Source: Vibrio mexicanus (lineage in GTDB: Bacteria > Pseudomonadota > Gammaproteobacteria > Enterobacterales > Vibrionaceae). Taken from it: DNA of 64,000 bases. The number at the start of each line of letters is the position of its first letter. The stretch's first letter is position 1. Both the position numbers and the translations under genes were made by a program. Positions 11,305 to 20,330 of this stretch are shown piece after piece. The notes beneath the pieces were generated by a model. The model saw only the letters and a program-made list of their open reading frames with translations. It was not told the DNA's origin and did not search any database. The stretch covers positions 1 through 64,000 of the forward strand of contig NZ_JYJP01000133.1 of NCBI RefSeq assembly GCF_001012815.1. The letters run 5' to 3'.

Positions 11305-12264
11305 TTAGTCGTTGGCTGCAAATTCTCTCAGAGAGCCAATGCTTTCATTGATTATGTCTCGTATCCAACATATCGCAGGATCATTCTCTCTATCTCTGTG
11401 CCAGAACAGTGTATACGCCATTGGCGGAAATTCTAGTGGTAAAGGCAGAGTTTGTAGGTCAAGTTGATGAGAAATCATGTTAATGAAATGACTGGGGGCA
11501 GTGAACACGAAATCAGTGTAACTACACAAGCTGGCCGCGCTGTTGAAGTCAGGCACGGTTATAGCGATGTCGCGCTCTAAACCTAGATCTGCAAGCCTGT
11601 AATCTAGCAGCCAGCGATCATTGCCATCACATCGAACTTGAAGATGGCGCTGCATAAGGTAAGCGTCTAAGTCCCATTCACCTGACAGTGCAGGGTGGTT
11701 CTTTCTAACTAGGCATATCTGTCTATCACGATAGATTTCTTGCTCACAGATATCCGGTGGTGGAAGCATCGTTAGCTTTGCATCGTTGATGTCGATGTCT
11801 TTACCAGTGATACCAAAATCGAGTTCACCTCGCTGCAACTGGCTAAATGTAGACAGATCCCAAGCATGAGTACTAATCGTTACTTTTGGCGCTCTGTTGA
11901 ACACGACAGGTAGAAAGTGGGGCAAGATTAGAGGGTAGACACTTTCAACTGCAGCGATTTGAAAACGATAGTCGCTAACGCTTGGATCGAACTGCTCTGG
12001 TTGACTAATTTGTTCAAGCTGGTTGAGTAACTTGTCTAGCTTAGGTTTGATATAGATTGCTTTCGGAGTTGGAAGCATGCCATGTGCTTGCCGAACAAAT
12101 AGAGGATCATCGAACTGTTCGCGTAATTTGGCTAAGTTTTTGCTAACGGCCGATTGGCTTAAGCATAACCTTTGCGCCGCTCTGGTGACGTTAAGCTCTT
12201 CAATAAGTACATGCAGACAGACGAGCAAGTTTAAGTCCATCCGGACAAGCTTTTCAATTTTCAT
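11305..12264 (-). CDS. LysR-family transcriptional regulator
   Basis: A 319-residue protein with an N-terminal winged helix-turn-helix (LNVTRAAQRLCLSQSAVSKNLAKLREQFDDPLFVR) within residues 20-60 and a C-terminal effector-binding domain. It is divergent from the Bcr-type transporter at 12367 with about 100 bases between, the usual arrangement for a LysR regulator and its target, so it may control that transporter (inference). The ligand is unknown. Confidence 0.88.
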   Translation of the reverse strand: MKIEKLVRMDLNLLVCLHVLIEELNVTRAAQRLCLSQSAVSKNLAKLREQFDDPLFVRQAHGMLPTPKAIYIKPKLDKLLNQLEQISQPEQFDPSVSDYRFQIAAVESVYPLILPHFLPVVFNRAPKVTISTHAWDLSTFSQLQRGELDFGITGKDIDINDAKLTMLPPPDICEQEIYRDRQICLVRKNHPALSGEWDLDAYLMQRHLQVRCDGNDRWLLDYRLADLGLERDIAITVPDFNSAASLCSYTDFVFTAPSHFINMISHQLDLQTLPLPLEFPPMAYTLFWHRDRENDPAICWIRDIINESIGSLREFAAND

Positions 12265-12366
12265 GAAATTCTCTATTGGAATAACAGTAATGACTAAAGG
12301 TCACTGTTTGTAATATCTAGAGTAGCTTACACTTGCGTAAATTTCATCGAATAATCGGACTGTTTT

Positions 12367-13559
12367 GTGCAAAGTTCTACCCAAACCAATGTGACGAAAA
12401 TGCAATTTGCTTTGCTAACCATGCTTGTGTTGTTTAGCCCGTTAGCGATCGATATTTACCTGCCTGCGTTACCGCAGATCTCACAGGCGTTTCACGTGGA
12501 ACACACTCTGGCACAAGACACGATTACATGGTTTTTATTTGCTATGGGTGTTGGGCAACTTTTTGCTGGCCCACTAGCGGATAAGCATGGACGTCGAACT
12601 GTTGCGATTGCAGGCATTACTATCTACGGTTTGAGTGCTGTATTGGCGTGGAGCGCTCAAACGATTGAGTGGATGTTGATGGCTAGGTTGCTACAAGGCT
12701 TAGGTGCGTGTGCGACATCAGTAGCGGCCTTTGCAACAGTTCGCGACCTATTTGGTCCTGAAAAAAGCGGGAAGATGATCAGCTATCTGAATGGAGCGAT
12801 CTGTTTTATTCCCGCATTGGCACCAATCTTGGGAAGTTGGCTTACGCAGCAGTTTGGCTGGAGAAGCAACTTCAGCTTCATGGCGCTGTTTGCTCTTTTT
12901 GTTGGCGCGATTATGTTGGTCAACATGAAAGAAACCAACCCAGCAACGGAAAAACAGGCTGTGTTTAAGCTTGAGCGTTACTGGTCCGTATTGAAAACGC
13001 CAACTTTCATCTTCCACTCAACACTGTGTATGTTAGCTATGGCGGTTATTCTTGCTTACGTCACTTCTGCACCAGTCGTGTTGATGGATGGTTTGGGGCT
13101 TACGATGAATGAGTTCACGTTCTGGTTTGGCATTAATGCGTGGTGAATATCATTGCATGCTTAACGGCACCTAAATGTATGGATGCGTTTGGCACTCGCA
13201 CTACGTTAATCAGTGGGGTTCTTCTGATGTTGTTCGCTGGCGTGATGATGTTGCTACTAGCAAATACTGCGCAAGCGTGGGCATTCATGACGCCGATCTT
13301 TGTCTCTTCTGTCGGATTTGCATGGGTACTGGGCTCGGCAGCAGGTAAAGCACTCGCTCCATTTGGCGATAAAGCGGGGACAGCTGCGGCGCTTCTAGGT
13401 CTATTCCAAATGAGTGGGTCTGGATTAGTGGTAGGTCTAATGCAACGAGCCAATCTTGAGCCTCAGCATATGATTGCTGTTCAGATGTTGTTGGTTGCAC
13501 CAGCGCTATTCATTCTACTAAGCAAAGTCGGTAAAGCATGGCACAAAGTTACTGTTTAA
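12367..13559 (+). CDS. Bcr/CflA-type drug efflux transporter, MFS (frame interrupted by one lost base)
   Basis: A 12-helix major facilitator of the drug/proton antiporter-1 family. The motif DIYLPALPQ in helix 1, GPLADKHGRR in the loop after helix 2 and RLLQGLGA in helix 4 are typical of Bcr/CflA. The first frame ends at 13145 (INAW); the next frame continues VNIIACL to 13559. Restoring one G at 13140/13141 (GCG GTG GTG) gives 397 residues, the family size. The GTG start at 12367 is tentative; an ATG at 12400 is possible. It is divergent from a LysR gene. A degenerate parS-like site lies at 12488. Confidence 0.87.
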
Positions 13560-13646
13560 CCTAATAAACACTGTTTTATTCATGAGTAAACAGGTGTATA
13601 TTTGTTGCACTAATATAATCATTTTAAGCAGTGGATTTTCGCAGTA

Positions 13647-13928
13647 ATGACAATGACAACTTACGAGATGGCTCGTGTTCTCGAGCAGCTCGAAGAGGCA
13701 CCAGAGAAGGTGATGTTTGGCAAGCTACTGGCTGAACTTGGTAACCAAAGTGGTGAGCGTATTCAAAGCGCAGCGAAGCAAGTGCCTTTGCCTTTACTGC
13801 GCGATATGGTTTTTCAGTTTCAACAAGTGATCGAAGCTCGAAAAGATGAGCAAGTCGACCTAATGGCAAAACAACTTGCTGACCAAGGTATCTCAGCAGA
13901 AGAGTTAGCGGCATTCCTTAAGCGCTAA
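13647..13928 (+). CDS. Conserved hypothetical protein, 93 residues
   Basis: A small, soluble, predicted all-helical protein rich in Glu, Gln and Leu (EMARVLEQLEEAPEKVMFGK...LLRDMVFQFQQVIEARKDEQ), ending LADQGISAEELAAFLKR. I do not recognise a named family. The last part resembles a helical hairpin of the LADQGISxEEL type seen in some nucleoid-associated proteins, but this is weak. It stands between the transporter and asnC and is closed by a bidirectional terminator at 13964. Start ATG 13647 or 13653. Confidence 0.7.
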   Translation: MTMTTYEMARVLEQLEEAPEKVMFGKLLAELGNQSGERIQSAAKQVPLPLLRDMVFQFQQVIEARKDEQVDLMAKQLADQGISAEELAAFLKR

Positions 13929-13963
13929 TATTTCTTTAAAGATGCTCGTATCGTGATTGAAAG

Positions 13964-13990
13964 AACTCCCTAAATAGGGAGTTTTTTTAT
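13964..13990. terminator. Bidirectional terminator between the small ORF and asnC
   Basis: AACTCCC and GGGAGTT stem with loop TAAATA, followed by a T run. The asnC stop overlaps the end of the T run. Confidence 0.75.
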
Positions 13991-14451
13991 GGGTTAACGT
14001 TACGGTTAATTGGGTTCTGCAATGAGATTAATGTCTCGGTCGATTGCACTTCATCAATGGCTTGTAGCTTGTCGATCAGCACATATTGTAGTTCTTCGAT
14101 GGACTTGCACATCAGCTTAACGAAGATGTTGTATGCGCCAGTGGTGTAGTAGGCCTCAACGACTTCTTCTAATGCGTTCAACTTTTCAAGCGCGGAGTGA
14201 TAGTCGCGAGCAGCATTTAAGTTAATACCAATGAAGCAGCAAACGTCATAGCCGAGTTTTTTTGTATCGACAATGACTTCAGTACCTTGAATGACTTCTG
14301 CAGACTTCATCTTCTCAATTCGAACGTGGATAGTGGCAGGGCTAACATCAAACTGTTTGGCCATCTCGGCATAAGGCGTGCGAGCGTCTTCCATTAAGGT
14401 CTTCAAGATTGCTTTGTCGAGATCGTCTAGCTTGGCTTGAGTGATTTGCAT
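13987..14451 (-). CDS. asnC: AsnC, Lrp/AsnC-family transcriptional regulator
   Basis: A 154-residue regulator with an N-terminal helix-turn-helix (DLDKAILKTLMEDARTPYAEMAKQ then VSPATIHVRIEKM) and a C-terminal RAM domain that binds amino acids and assembles octamers (CCFIGINL, AYYTTGAYNIFVKLMC). In E. coli AsnC responds to asparagine and controls asnA. The high similarity of the RAM domain to AsnC, with VEAYYTTGAYN, supports this name over Lrp. The target gene here is not evident. Confidence 0.88.
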   Translation of the reverse strand: MQITQAKLDDLDKAILKTLMEDARTPYAEMAKQFDVSPATIHVRIEKMKSAEVIQGTEVIVDTKKLGYDVCCFIGINLNAARDYHSALEKLNALEEVVEAYYTTGAYNIFVKLMCKSIEELQYVLIDKLQAIDEVQSTETLISLQNPINRNVNP

Positions 14452-14485
14452 CTGTCTTCCTTAGATTGATGGCGATTATGGCTTC

Positions 14486-17400
14486 GTGATTGAGTCGGCG
14501 TTCTTTATCACAGATAATGTTATCATTAACAACTACCTAACACCTGAGAGCCGTGCTGTGATTCTACGTCTTTTGTTCATGATTATTGCATTATGTAGTA
14601 GCTGCGTATTAGCGCAAGAGCAAGATAAAGACGTATTGGTGGTTCACTCATATCATCACGGCTTTTTTTGGACGGATTCCTTTCAGGCTGGCTTACAAGA
14701 GTCGTTGCAAGATCAGGATATTCGTACCCGCATCCTTTACCTCGATACGAAACGACTTCAAACCCCTGAATATCTAGAGCAGCTAAAAAGCCTATACAAG
14801 ACCAAGTTTGAGCAAGAGTCTTTCTCTGCGATTGTTGTGAGCGATAACAACGCGTTAAGGCTAGTTAAAGAGCTTGCAGAATACGTGCAAGGGACGCCAA
14901 TCATCTTTGGTGGCATCAATCACTATCAGCCCAAGCAGCACGAAGGATTACTGGCAACCGGGGTGATAGAGGATATCGACCTTGCCAGTAACTTATCTCT
15001 AATAAAGCGTATTCAGCCAAACGTAAAACGAATCCACATAGTCAGTGATCACTCAATCACCGGCGGGCTAGTTAGGCAGCAGATAGTTGAGTTTGTTAGA
15101 CACAACCCAAACTATGCCAGCTACATTAGGCATCTTGTACCTGAGACATTTGATTCCCTTAAGCAGCAGCTCAAGGTGATGAACGAATCTGACGGTGTTC
15201 TGTTTTGGATCTATTACCGAGATAAGTACGGTAACATCATTAGCGATGATGACTGGAGAGAGCTCAACCAACAAGCGACCGCACCAATCTATATGGTGCA
15301 AGATTTAGGGCTTGGTTATGGCGCGGTTGGCGGTGTGATACAAAGCGGACGCAAACAAGGACAACAAGCGGGTGAAATCCTTGTTAAGGTGCTGGCCAAC
15401 CCAGAGGCACCTCTGCCTAAGCCGATTGCCGGCACGCCGGAAATCAAATTGGATTACCAAGCGGTCGCTAAATGGGGGTTAGGTATTGAAGGGGAGGCTG
15501 CGTCAGTCATCTTCAATAAACCACTGTCATTTGTGGAACGTTACGAGCGAGAGATTCAACTGGTTGCTAGTTTGTTGCTTGGCTTGGCGATCATCGTTTG
15601 CACGCTCATTTACTTCCTCATTCGACTGAAAAAAAGTGAAGGTTCGGCTAAAGAAAGTCAGTTGCTATTAGAGTCTATTTTTGACCAGAGCTATCAGTAT
15701 ATTGGGCTGCTTGATGACGAGGGAAAACTGGTTTCGAATAATAGTAAGTTGCAAGAGCTGCTATTTTTTCAAGGTTATCAACTCGATAAGCCGATTTGGA
15801 ATCATGAGCACTGGGAGGTTTCTGGTGCGAAAGCACTCGAAGCATTCTTTAAACGCAAAGGTGGGGGCGTAAGCCAAATTGAATGTGAAATCTGGCATCA
15901 GGATAAGGGATCTATGATGTTAGAGGTCTCTATTAAGCCATTGCCGCAAGGTTTGTCGACACGAAGTAAATACTTACTTGAAGCGCGAGATATCACCTCA
16001 CGTAAACTCACCGAAGAGAAACTAATTCAAAGAGAAAAGAGCTTAAGCCATTATTACGATAAACAGCCCGTGATGATGATTACGTTGGATGAGCAAAATC
16101 GCATTCAGCAAGTGAATAGCTTCACTGAACAGCTGCTGGGCAAAGAATCGAACCAATTATTGGGTCACTACCTCAGTGAGCTTTATTCTGATCCCACATC
16201 GCTTTCACCTCGCCAGATACTGCTTCAGCCTAAGCAAGCGGTGCATGGGGTATGGCGTCGCGAAGTGGAGTACCGCCATCTTGAAGGGCATGACTTGTGG
16301 ATCCGAGAGAACATTCGTCCACTGCCTGAAACGGGTCATTTGCTAATCGTTGGTGAAGACGTGACTGAAATGCGCAACCTAGCAGACCAACTTGCCTATC
16401 AAGCTCGTCATGACCTATTGACCGACACCTTCAACCGCAATCAGTTTGAGATCGAACTGGAAAAGGCGCTCAAAGAGGTTGAGACGCGTATGCGCACTCA
16501 CGCCATGCTTTACCTCGATCTTGACCAACTGAAGGTGTTGAACGATACAGCAGGCCATGAGGCGGGTGATGCGGCCATTCAGTTTGCAGCCAGTGCGTTA
16601 GAGGAAACCCTTCCATATAACTCTGTTCTTGCTCGCATGGGCGGAGATGAGTTTGCCGTACTCCTGAAAGACTGCACTGAGCTCGATGCTGTACACGTTG
16701 CCAAGGACATCATTAATAACCTCAATGAACATTCGTTTTTCTGGGAAGAGATAAGCCTAAACTTAACGTGTTCTATTGGTATAAGACTGATTGACGATAC
16801 GGCGATCTCTCCTCAAATGGTGCATGCTCAAGCAGATACGGCCTGCCATGCGGCTAAAGAAGAGGGGCGAAATCGTTATAACCTCTACTGCCAAGATGAT
16901 GAAGATCTAAAACGTCGTCATCAAGAAATGGCGAGTGTCAGCTTAGTGCATGATGCGCTTGCCAATGATCGTCTTGAGCTGTTTGCCCAGCAAATCTTAC
17001 CGCTTAGCGGAGATTCAACAGCGCTCCACTTTGAGGTGTTAGTGCGAATCAGGCAAACCAACGGGGATTACATTTCTCCAGCGATCTTTATGCCCGCGTC
17101 AGAGCGCTATAACATCGCACACAAGATTGATAAAAAAGTCGTAAGTAATACCTTGGCTTGGTTGGAAAGTCAGCCGCAAACGTTGGAGGCGATAAGTCGC
17201 TGCTCAATTAATTTATCGGGTCATTCGATTGGCAACGCGGAGTTTATTGAGTTTCTGATAACGGCGTTGGAACGCACCACAGTACCGAGCGACAAGCTCT
17301 GTTTTGAAATTACAGAGACCGCTGCGATGAACAACATGAATTTGGCGATTAAGGTATTTGGTCGCTTAAAAGAGCTAGGTTGCGTTATTGCGTTAGATGA

Positions 17401-17695
17401 CTTTGGCTCTGGCCTATCATCCTTTGGTTACTTGAAAAAGTTGCCTGTCGATGTAGTGAAGATTGACGGCTTATTTGTGCGTGATATTGACGTTAACGAG
17501 ATGGATTATGTGATGGTACGTTCTATAAATGATCTAGCCAAGCAGATGGGGAAAATTACGGTGGCGGAGTTCGTTGAGAACACCGATATTATTGATAAGT
17601 TGGTGGAACTTGGCGTGGATTATGGTCAAGGTTACATTATTGGCAGGCCAAAACCGATTCAACAGCTCGCTGATGAGTTGATGGCAGCAAGATAA
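14486..17695 (+). CDS. Membrane sensor with ABC-substrate-binding, PAS, GGDEF and EAL domains
   Basis: A large cyclic-di-GMP enzyme. From the start it has a signal peptide, a periplasmic ABC-transporter substrate-binding-like sensor (about 45-320), a transmembrane helix (about 357-378), two PAS-like regions (about 395-630), a GGDEF domain with intact GGDEF near 718, and an EAL domain with EVLVR near 850 and DDFGSGLSS near 971. Catalytic motifs of both domains look intact, so both synthesis and breakdown are possible. The GTG at 14486 gives an odd 24-residue leader; a GTG at 14558 would place the signal peptide at the N terminus and is likely better. The sensed ligand is unknown. Confidence 0.9.
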   Translation: MIESAFFITDNVIINNYLTPESRAVILRLLFMIIALCSSCVLAQEQDKDVLVVHSYHHGFFWTDSFQAGLQESLQDQDIRTRILYLDTKRLQTPEYLEQLKSLYKTKFEQESFSAIVVSDNNALRLVKELAEYVQGTPIIFGGINHYQPKQHEGLLATGVIEDIDLASNLSLIKRIQPNVKRIHIVSDHSITGGLVRQQIVEFVRHNPNYASYIRHLVPETFDSLKQQLKVMNESDGVLFWIYYRDKYGNIISDDDWRELNQQATAPIYMVQDLGLGYGAVGGVIQSGRKQGQQAGEILVKVLANPEAPLPKPIAGTPEIKLDYQAVAKWGLGIEGEAASVIFNKPLSFVERYEREIQLVASLLLGLAIIVCTLIYFLIRLKKSEGSAKESQLLLESIFDQSYQYIGLLDDEGKLVSNNSKLQELLFFQGYQLDKPIWNHEHWEVSGAKALEAFFKRKGGGVSQIECEIWHQDKGSMMLEVSIKPLPQGLSTRSKYLLEARDITSRKLTEEKLIQREKSLSHYYDKQPVMMITLDEQNRIQQVNSFTEQLLGKESNQLLGHYLSELYSDPTSLSPRQILLQPKQAVHGVWRREVEYRHLEGHDLWIRENIRPLPETGHLLIVGEDVTEMRNLADQLAYQARHDLLTDTFNRNQFEIELEKALKEVETRMRTHAMLYLDLDQLKVLNDTAGHEAGDAAIQFAASALEETLPYNSVLARMGGDEFAVLLKDCTELDAVHVAKDIINNLNEHSFFWEEISLNLTCSIGIRLIDDTAISPQMVHAQADTACHAAKEEGRNRYNLYCQDDEDLKRRHQEMASVSLVHDALANDRLELFAQQILPLSGDSTALHFEVLVRIRQTNGDYISPAIFMPASERYNIAHKIDKKVVSNTLAWLESQPQTLEAISRCSINLSGHSIGNAEFIEFLITALERTTVPSDKLCFEITETAAMNNMNLAIKVFGRLKELGCVIALDDFGSGLSSFGYLKKLPVDVVKIDGLFVRDIDVNEMDYVMVRSINDLAKQMGKITVAEFVENTDIIDKLVELGVDYGQGYIIGRPKPIQQLADELMAAR

Positions 17696-17790
17696 GTACC
17701 ATTTACTCGCACTATTCATTCGTAGCATGGTGCAAAATTGGGTAAACTTGCCGACCTTCTATCAGCACCAACGACCAAGCGGAGACTAAA

Positions 17791-18572
17791 GTGCAGCTAC
17801 AACTCATTTGTGAAGACCCAAGTTTAGAGTCGCACTTTAGCGAGCTTACCTCGCGTTGGGGCTTGCAGCACGATGCAAACAGTATTCTCGCACTTGTCCA
17901 CACTGGTGAGCGTTTAGAGCTGCGCAAAACGGATGAGCCTAAACTAGGCGCCATCTTTGTCGATCTCGTGGGGGTGCAGTTGGTCATCGCAGAAAGTTTG
18001 GTGGCGGTAAAGGTCAAGCAATTGCAAAAGCGGCAGGGCTGAATAAAGGAGCGCTACCGACAGTATTGGATGGCACTGCAGGATTAGGGCGCGATGCGTT
18101 TGTATTGGCATCACTTGGTTGTCGCGTGCAGATGGTGGAACGTCACCCAGTGGTTGCAGCGCTACTCGAAGATGGCTTGGCGCGCGCTAAACAGGATGCC
18201 GATATAGGCGAGTGGGTCTCCGAGCGAATGACACTGCTTTATGCCTCCAGTCATGATGCGCTGTCTTCACTGAGTTTAGATCCTAATTTTGAGAAACCTG
18301 ATGTGGTTTATCTCGACCCGATGTACCCACACCCAGAGAACAAAAAGAAGTCGGCTCTGGTTAAAAAAGAGATGCGAGTGTTCCAATCTTTGGTGGGGGC
18401 TGATATCGATGCGGATGCATTGTTGGAACCTGCCTTAGCCCTTGCAAATAAAAGAGTGGTGGTCAAAAGACCAGACTATGCAAACTGGCTAGATGAGGCC
18501 AAACCGACCATGGCGATAGAGACCAAAAAGAACCGATTTGATGTTTATGTGCTCTCTTCGATGAAAGATTAA
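17791..18572 (+). CDS. rsmJ: 16S rRNA (guanine1516-N2)-methyltransferase RsmJ (frame interrupted by one lost base)
   Basis: RsmJ methylates G1516 of 16S rRNA using S-adenosylmethionine. The N-terminal frame runs to [10 protein letters not shown] and then leaves register. The next frame contains the SAM site [18 protein letters not shown], the VVYLDPMYP active-site loop and the C-terminal [10 protein letters not shown]. Restoring one G in the run 17970-17974 joins them into a 260-residue protein, as in the family (250 in E. coli). Start GTG 17791 with GGAG 6 bases upstream. Confidence 0.9.
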
Positions 18573-18599
18573 GATCAGCGGATCCTAACGATTACAAAA

Positions 18600-18626
18600 A
18601 ACGCCCACGACTATCGTGGGCGTTTT
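18600..18626. terminator. Bidirectional terminator between rsmJ and uspA
   Basis: An 11-bp perfect stem (AACGCCCACGA/TCGTGGGCGTT) with a 3-base loop and T runs on both strands. Confidence 0.85.
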
Positions 18627-18653
18627 GCTATCTAGTGCGTGACTGATTGGTGA

Positions 18654-19079
18654 TCAATCGTTTATTGGAACCACAAGCAGGTCGACAGGCGTGCAGTTAA
18701 TCAGTTGCTTCGTTGAGGACAACAGCTTGCTCCAAAAGTCCTGATGATGGCCGCAGATCACTAAATCGACCGAGTGTTCTTTAATGGTATCGCACAGCTC
18801 ATTAGAAAGGTCACCACTACCCACTAGGGTGTGCTTAATAGGAAAGTCGGCATATTCGGCCAGCTCTTGAAGCTGCTTTTGCGAGCTTTCCATTGTGTGG
18901 TGTTGGGTTTCGGCAAGGTTGATATCGATGAGGCCCGTATATAGCTCGGCGTAATTCACATCGATATGGATGAAAGAAACGTCGGCATTGAGAGGTTTAG
19001 CGAGCGAAACCGCTTTATCGACGAGAAGCTTGCTGTCTTCGGAAAGATCGATAGCAACAAGGAGATGTTGGTAACTCAT
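18654..19079 (-). CDS. uspA: Universal stress protein A
   Basis: A 141-residue cytoplasmic Usp-fold protein: MSYQHLLVAIDLSEDSKLLVDKA at the N terminus, a central GSGDLSNELCDTIKEHSVDLVICGHHQDFWSKLLSS, and DLLVVPI at the end. UspA-subtype members lack the ATP-binding G2xG9GS motif, as here. It is induced in stationary phase and stress in related bacteria. It is divergent from ftnA, and uspB follows ftnA on the other strand. Confidence 0.93.
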   Translation of the reverse strand: MSYQHLLVAIDLSEDSKLLVDKAVSLAKPLNADVSFIHIDVNYAELYTGLIDINLAETQHHTMESSQKQLQELAEYADFPIKHTLVGSGDLSNELCDTIKEHSVDLVICGHHQDFWSKLLSSTKQLINCTPVDLLVVPIND

Positions 19080-19235
19080 GGCACTTCCTCCATTTCACTG
19101 TCTGTCTTAAGAATAGCACTCGTAGGCGATTGTTTTTGTTGTTGTGATCTCAAGATCCACATCTTCGCGTATCGGTGGTATGGTAGTCAGGTAACAACAA
19201 ATAAAAGCAGAAAGACAGTCAATTAGGAGCATTAG

Positions 19236-19763
19236 ATGTTATCTCAAGCAATGGTTGAAAAATTGAATGAGCAAATTAATCTCGAATTTTTCTCATCCAA
19301 TCTATACTTACAAATGAGTGCTTGGTGTGAAGACAAAGGATTTGAAGGTGCAGCTGAGTTTCTTCGCGCTCATGCAGTAGAAGAAATGGAACATATGCAG
19401 CGTCTATTCACTTACGTAAGTGAGACAGGTGCGATGCCAATTTTAGGAGCAATTGACGCTCCACAGCACGAATTCGCAAGCTTGGGTGATGTGTTCCGTC
19501 TAACGTTTGAGCATGAGCAGATGATTACGCAAAAAATCAACACGCTAGCTCACGTTGCATTCTCTAGCCAAGACTACTCAACATTCAACTTCCTGCAGTG
19601 GTACGTTGCTGAACAGCACGAAGAAGAGAAGTTGTTTAAAGGGATTTTAGACAAGCTAGAACTGGTTGGCGAAGACGGCAAAGCTCTGTTCTTCATCGAC
19701 AAAGACCTAGCGCAAATGGCAAAAGAAGGTTCATCTTCTATCATGGATGCCCCAGCTGAATAA
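19236..19763 (+). CDS. ftnA: Non-heme ferritin FtnA
   Basis: A 175-residue ferritin that oxidises Fe(II) and stores it in a 24-subunit shell. The four-helix bundle carries the ferroxidase ligands: [17 protein letters not shown] (Glu in helix A), EEMEHMQRL (Glu and His in helix B) and EQHEEEKLF (Glu in helix C). It starts at ATG 19236 after AGGAG. It lies between the divergent uspA and the co-oriented uspB. Confidence 0.95.
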   Translation: MLSQAMVEKLNEQINLEFFSSNLYLQMSAWCEDKGFEGAAEFLRAHAVEEMEHMQRLFTYVSETGAMPILGAIDAPQHEFASLGDVFRLTFEHEQMITQKINTLAHVAFSSQDYSTFNFLQWYVAEQHEEEKLFKGILDKLELVGEDGKALFFIDKDLAQMAKEGSSSIMDAPAE

Positions 19764-19834
19764 ACTCAGCGAAAAGACAGCGTAGTTATCGTCTTTTTCT
19801 CTCGGGCATGGATAGTCGATGTAGGGAGGAAAAG

Positions 19835-20158
19835 ATGATCACTGGCGATACCATTCTACTGGCATTAATGTTGGTAACTGGGGTAAACATGGCCCGTTAC
19901 CTAACAGCACTTCGTTCTTTAATTTATGTCATGCGCGAGGCGCATCCTCTCTTGTATCAGCAAGTCGACGGAGGGGGATTCTTTACCACCCACGGTAACG
20001 TCACCAAACAAGTGCGCTTGTTCCACTATATAAAGAGCAAAGAATACCATCACCACCATGACACCTTGTTTACGGGCAAATGTGATCGCGTGCGTGAGCT
20101 GTTTATTCTGTCTGCCACCTTGTTCTTCGTGACGCTACTCGCGGCATTCATTGTGTAG
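19835..20158 (+). CDS. uspB: Universal stress protein B
   Basis: A 107-residue inner-membrane protein with an N-terminal helix ([18 protein letters not shown]) and a C-terminal helix ([16 protein letters not shown]), and the conserved [12 protein letters not shown] and KQVRLFHYI between them. It matches E. coli UspB in length (111) and motifs. The ATG at 19835 is preferred to one at 19808 because GGGAGGA ends 4 bases before it. Its function is not settled; it is linked to stationary-phase ethanol resistance in E. coli. Confidence 0.9.
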   Translation: MITGDTILLALMLVTGVNMARYLTALRSLIYVMREAHPLLYQQVDGGGFFTTHGNVTKQVRLFHYIKSKEYHHHHDTLFTGKCDRVRELFILSATLFFVTLLAAFIV

Positions 20159-20262
20159 CCCGAGTCTGTGTAGGTCTTGCCAAAGAAGTTGGCAGTTTTG
20201 ACGGCATGATACGATGCATTGGCATCACGCTCATTAGTAGGTAAAATAGCCAAAAATTAAGC

Positions 20263-20291
20263 AAGGATGTGCAAACGCACATCCTTTTTTT
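20263..20291 (+). terminator. Terminator after uspB
   Basis: AAGGATGTGC/GCACATCCTT stem with AAAC loop, then T runs to 20291. Confidence 0.85.
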
Positions 20292-20330
20292 ATTGCCTGC
20301 TTGGCCGGCAATTGAGTAAGAGAAGTAAGC

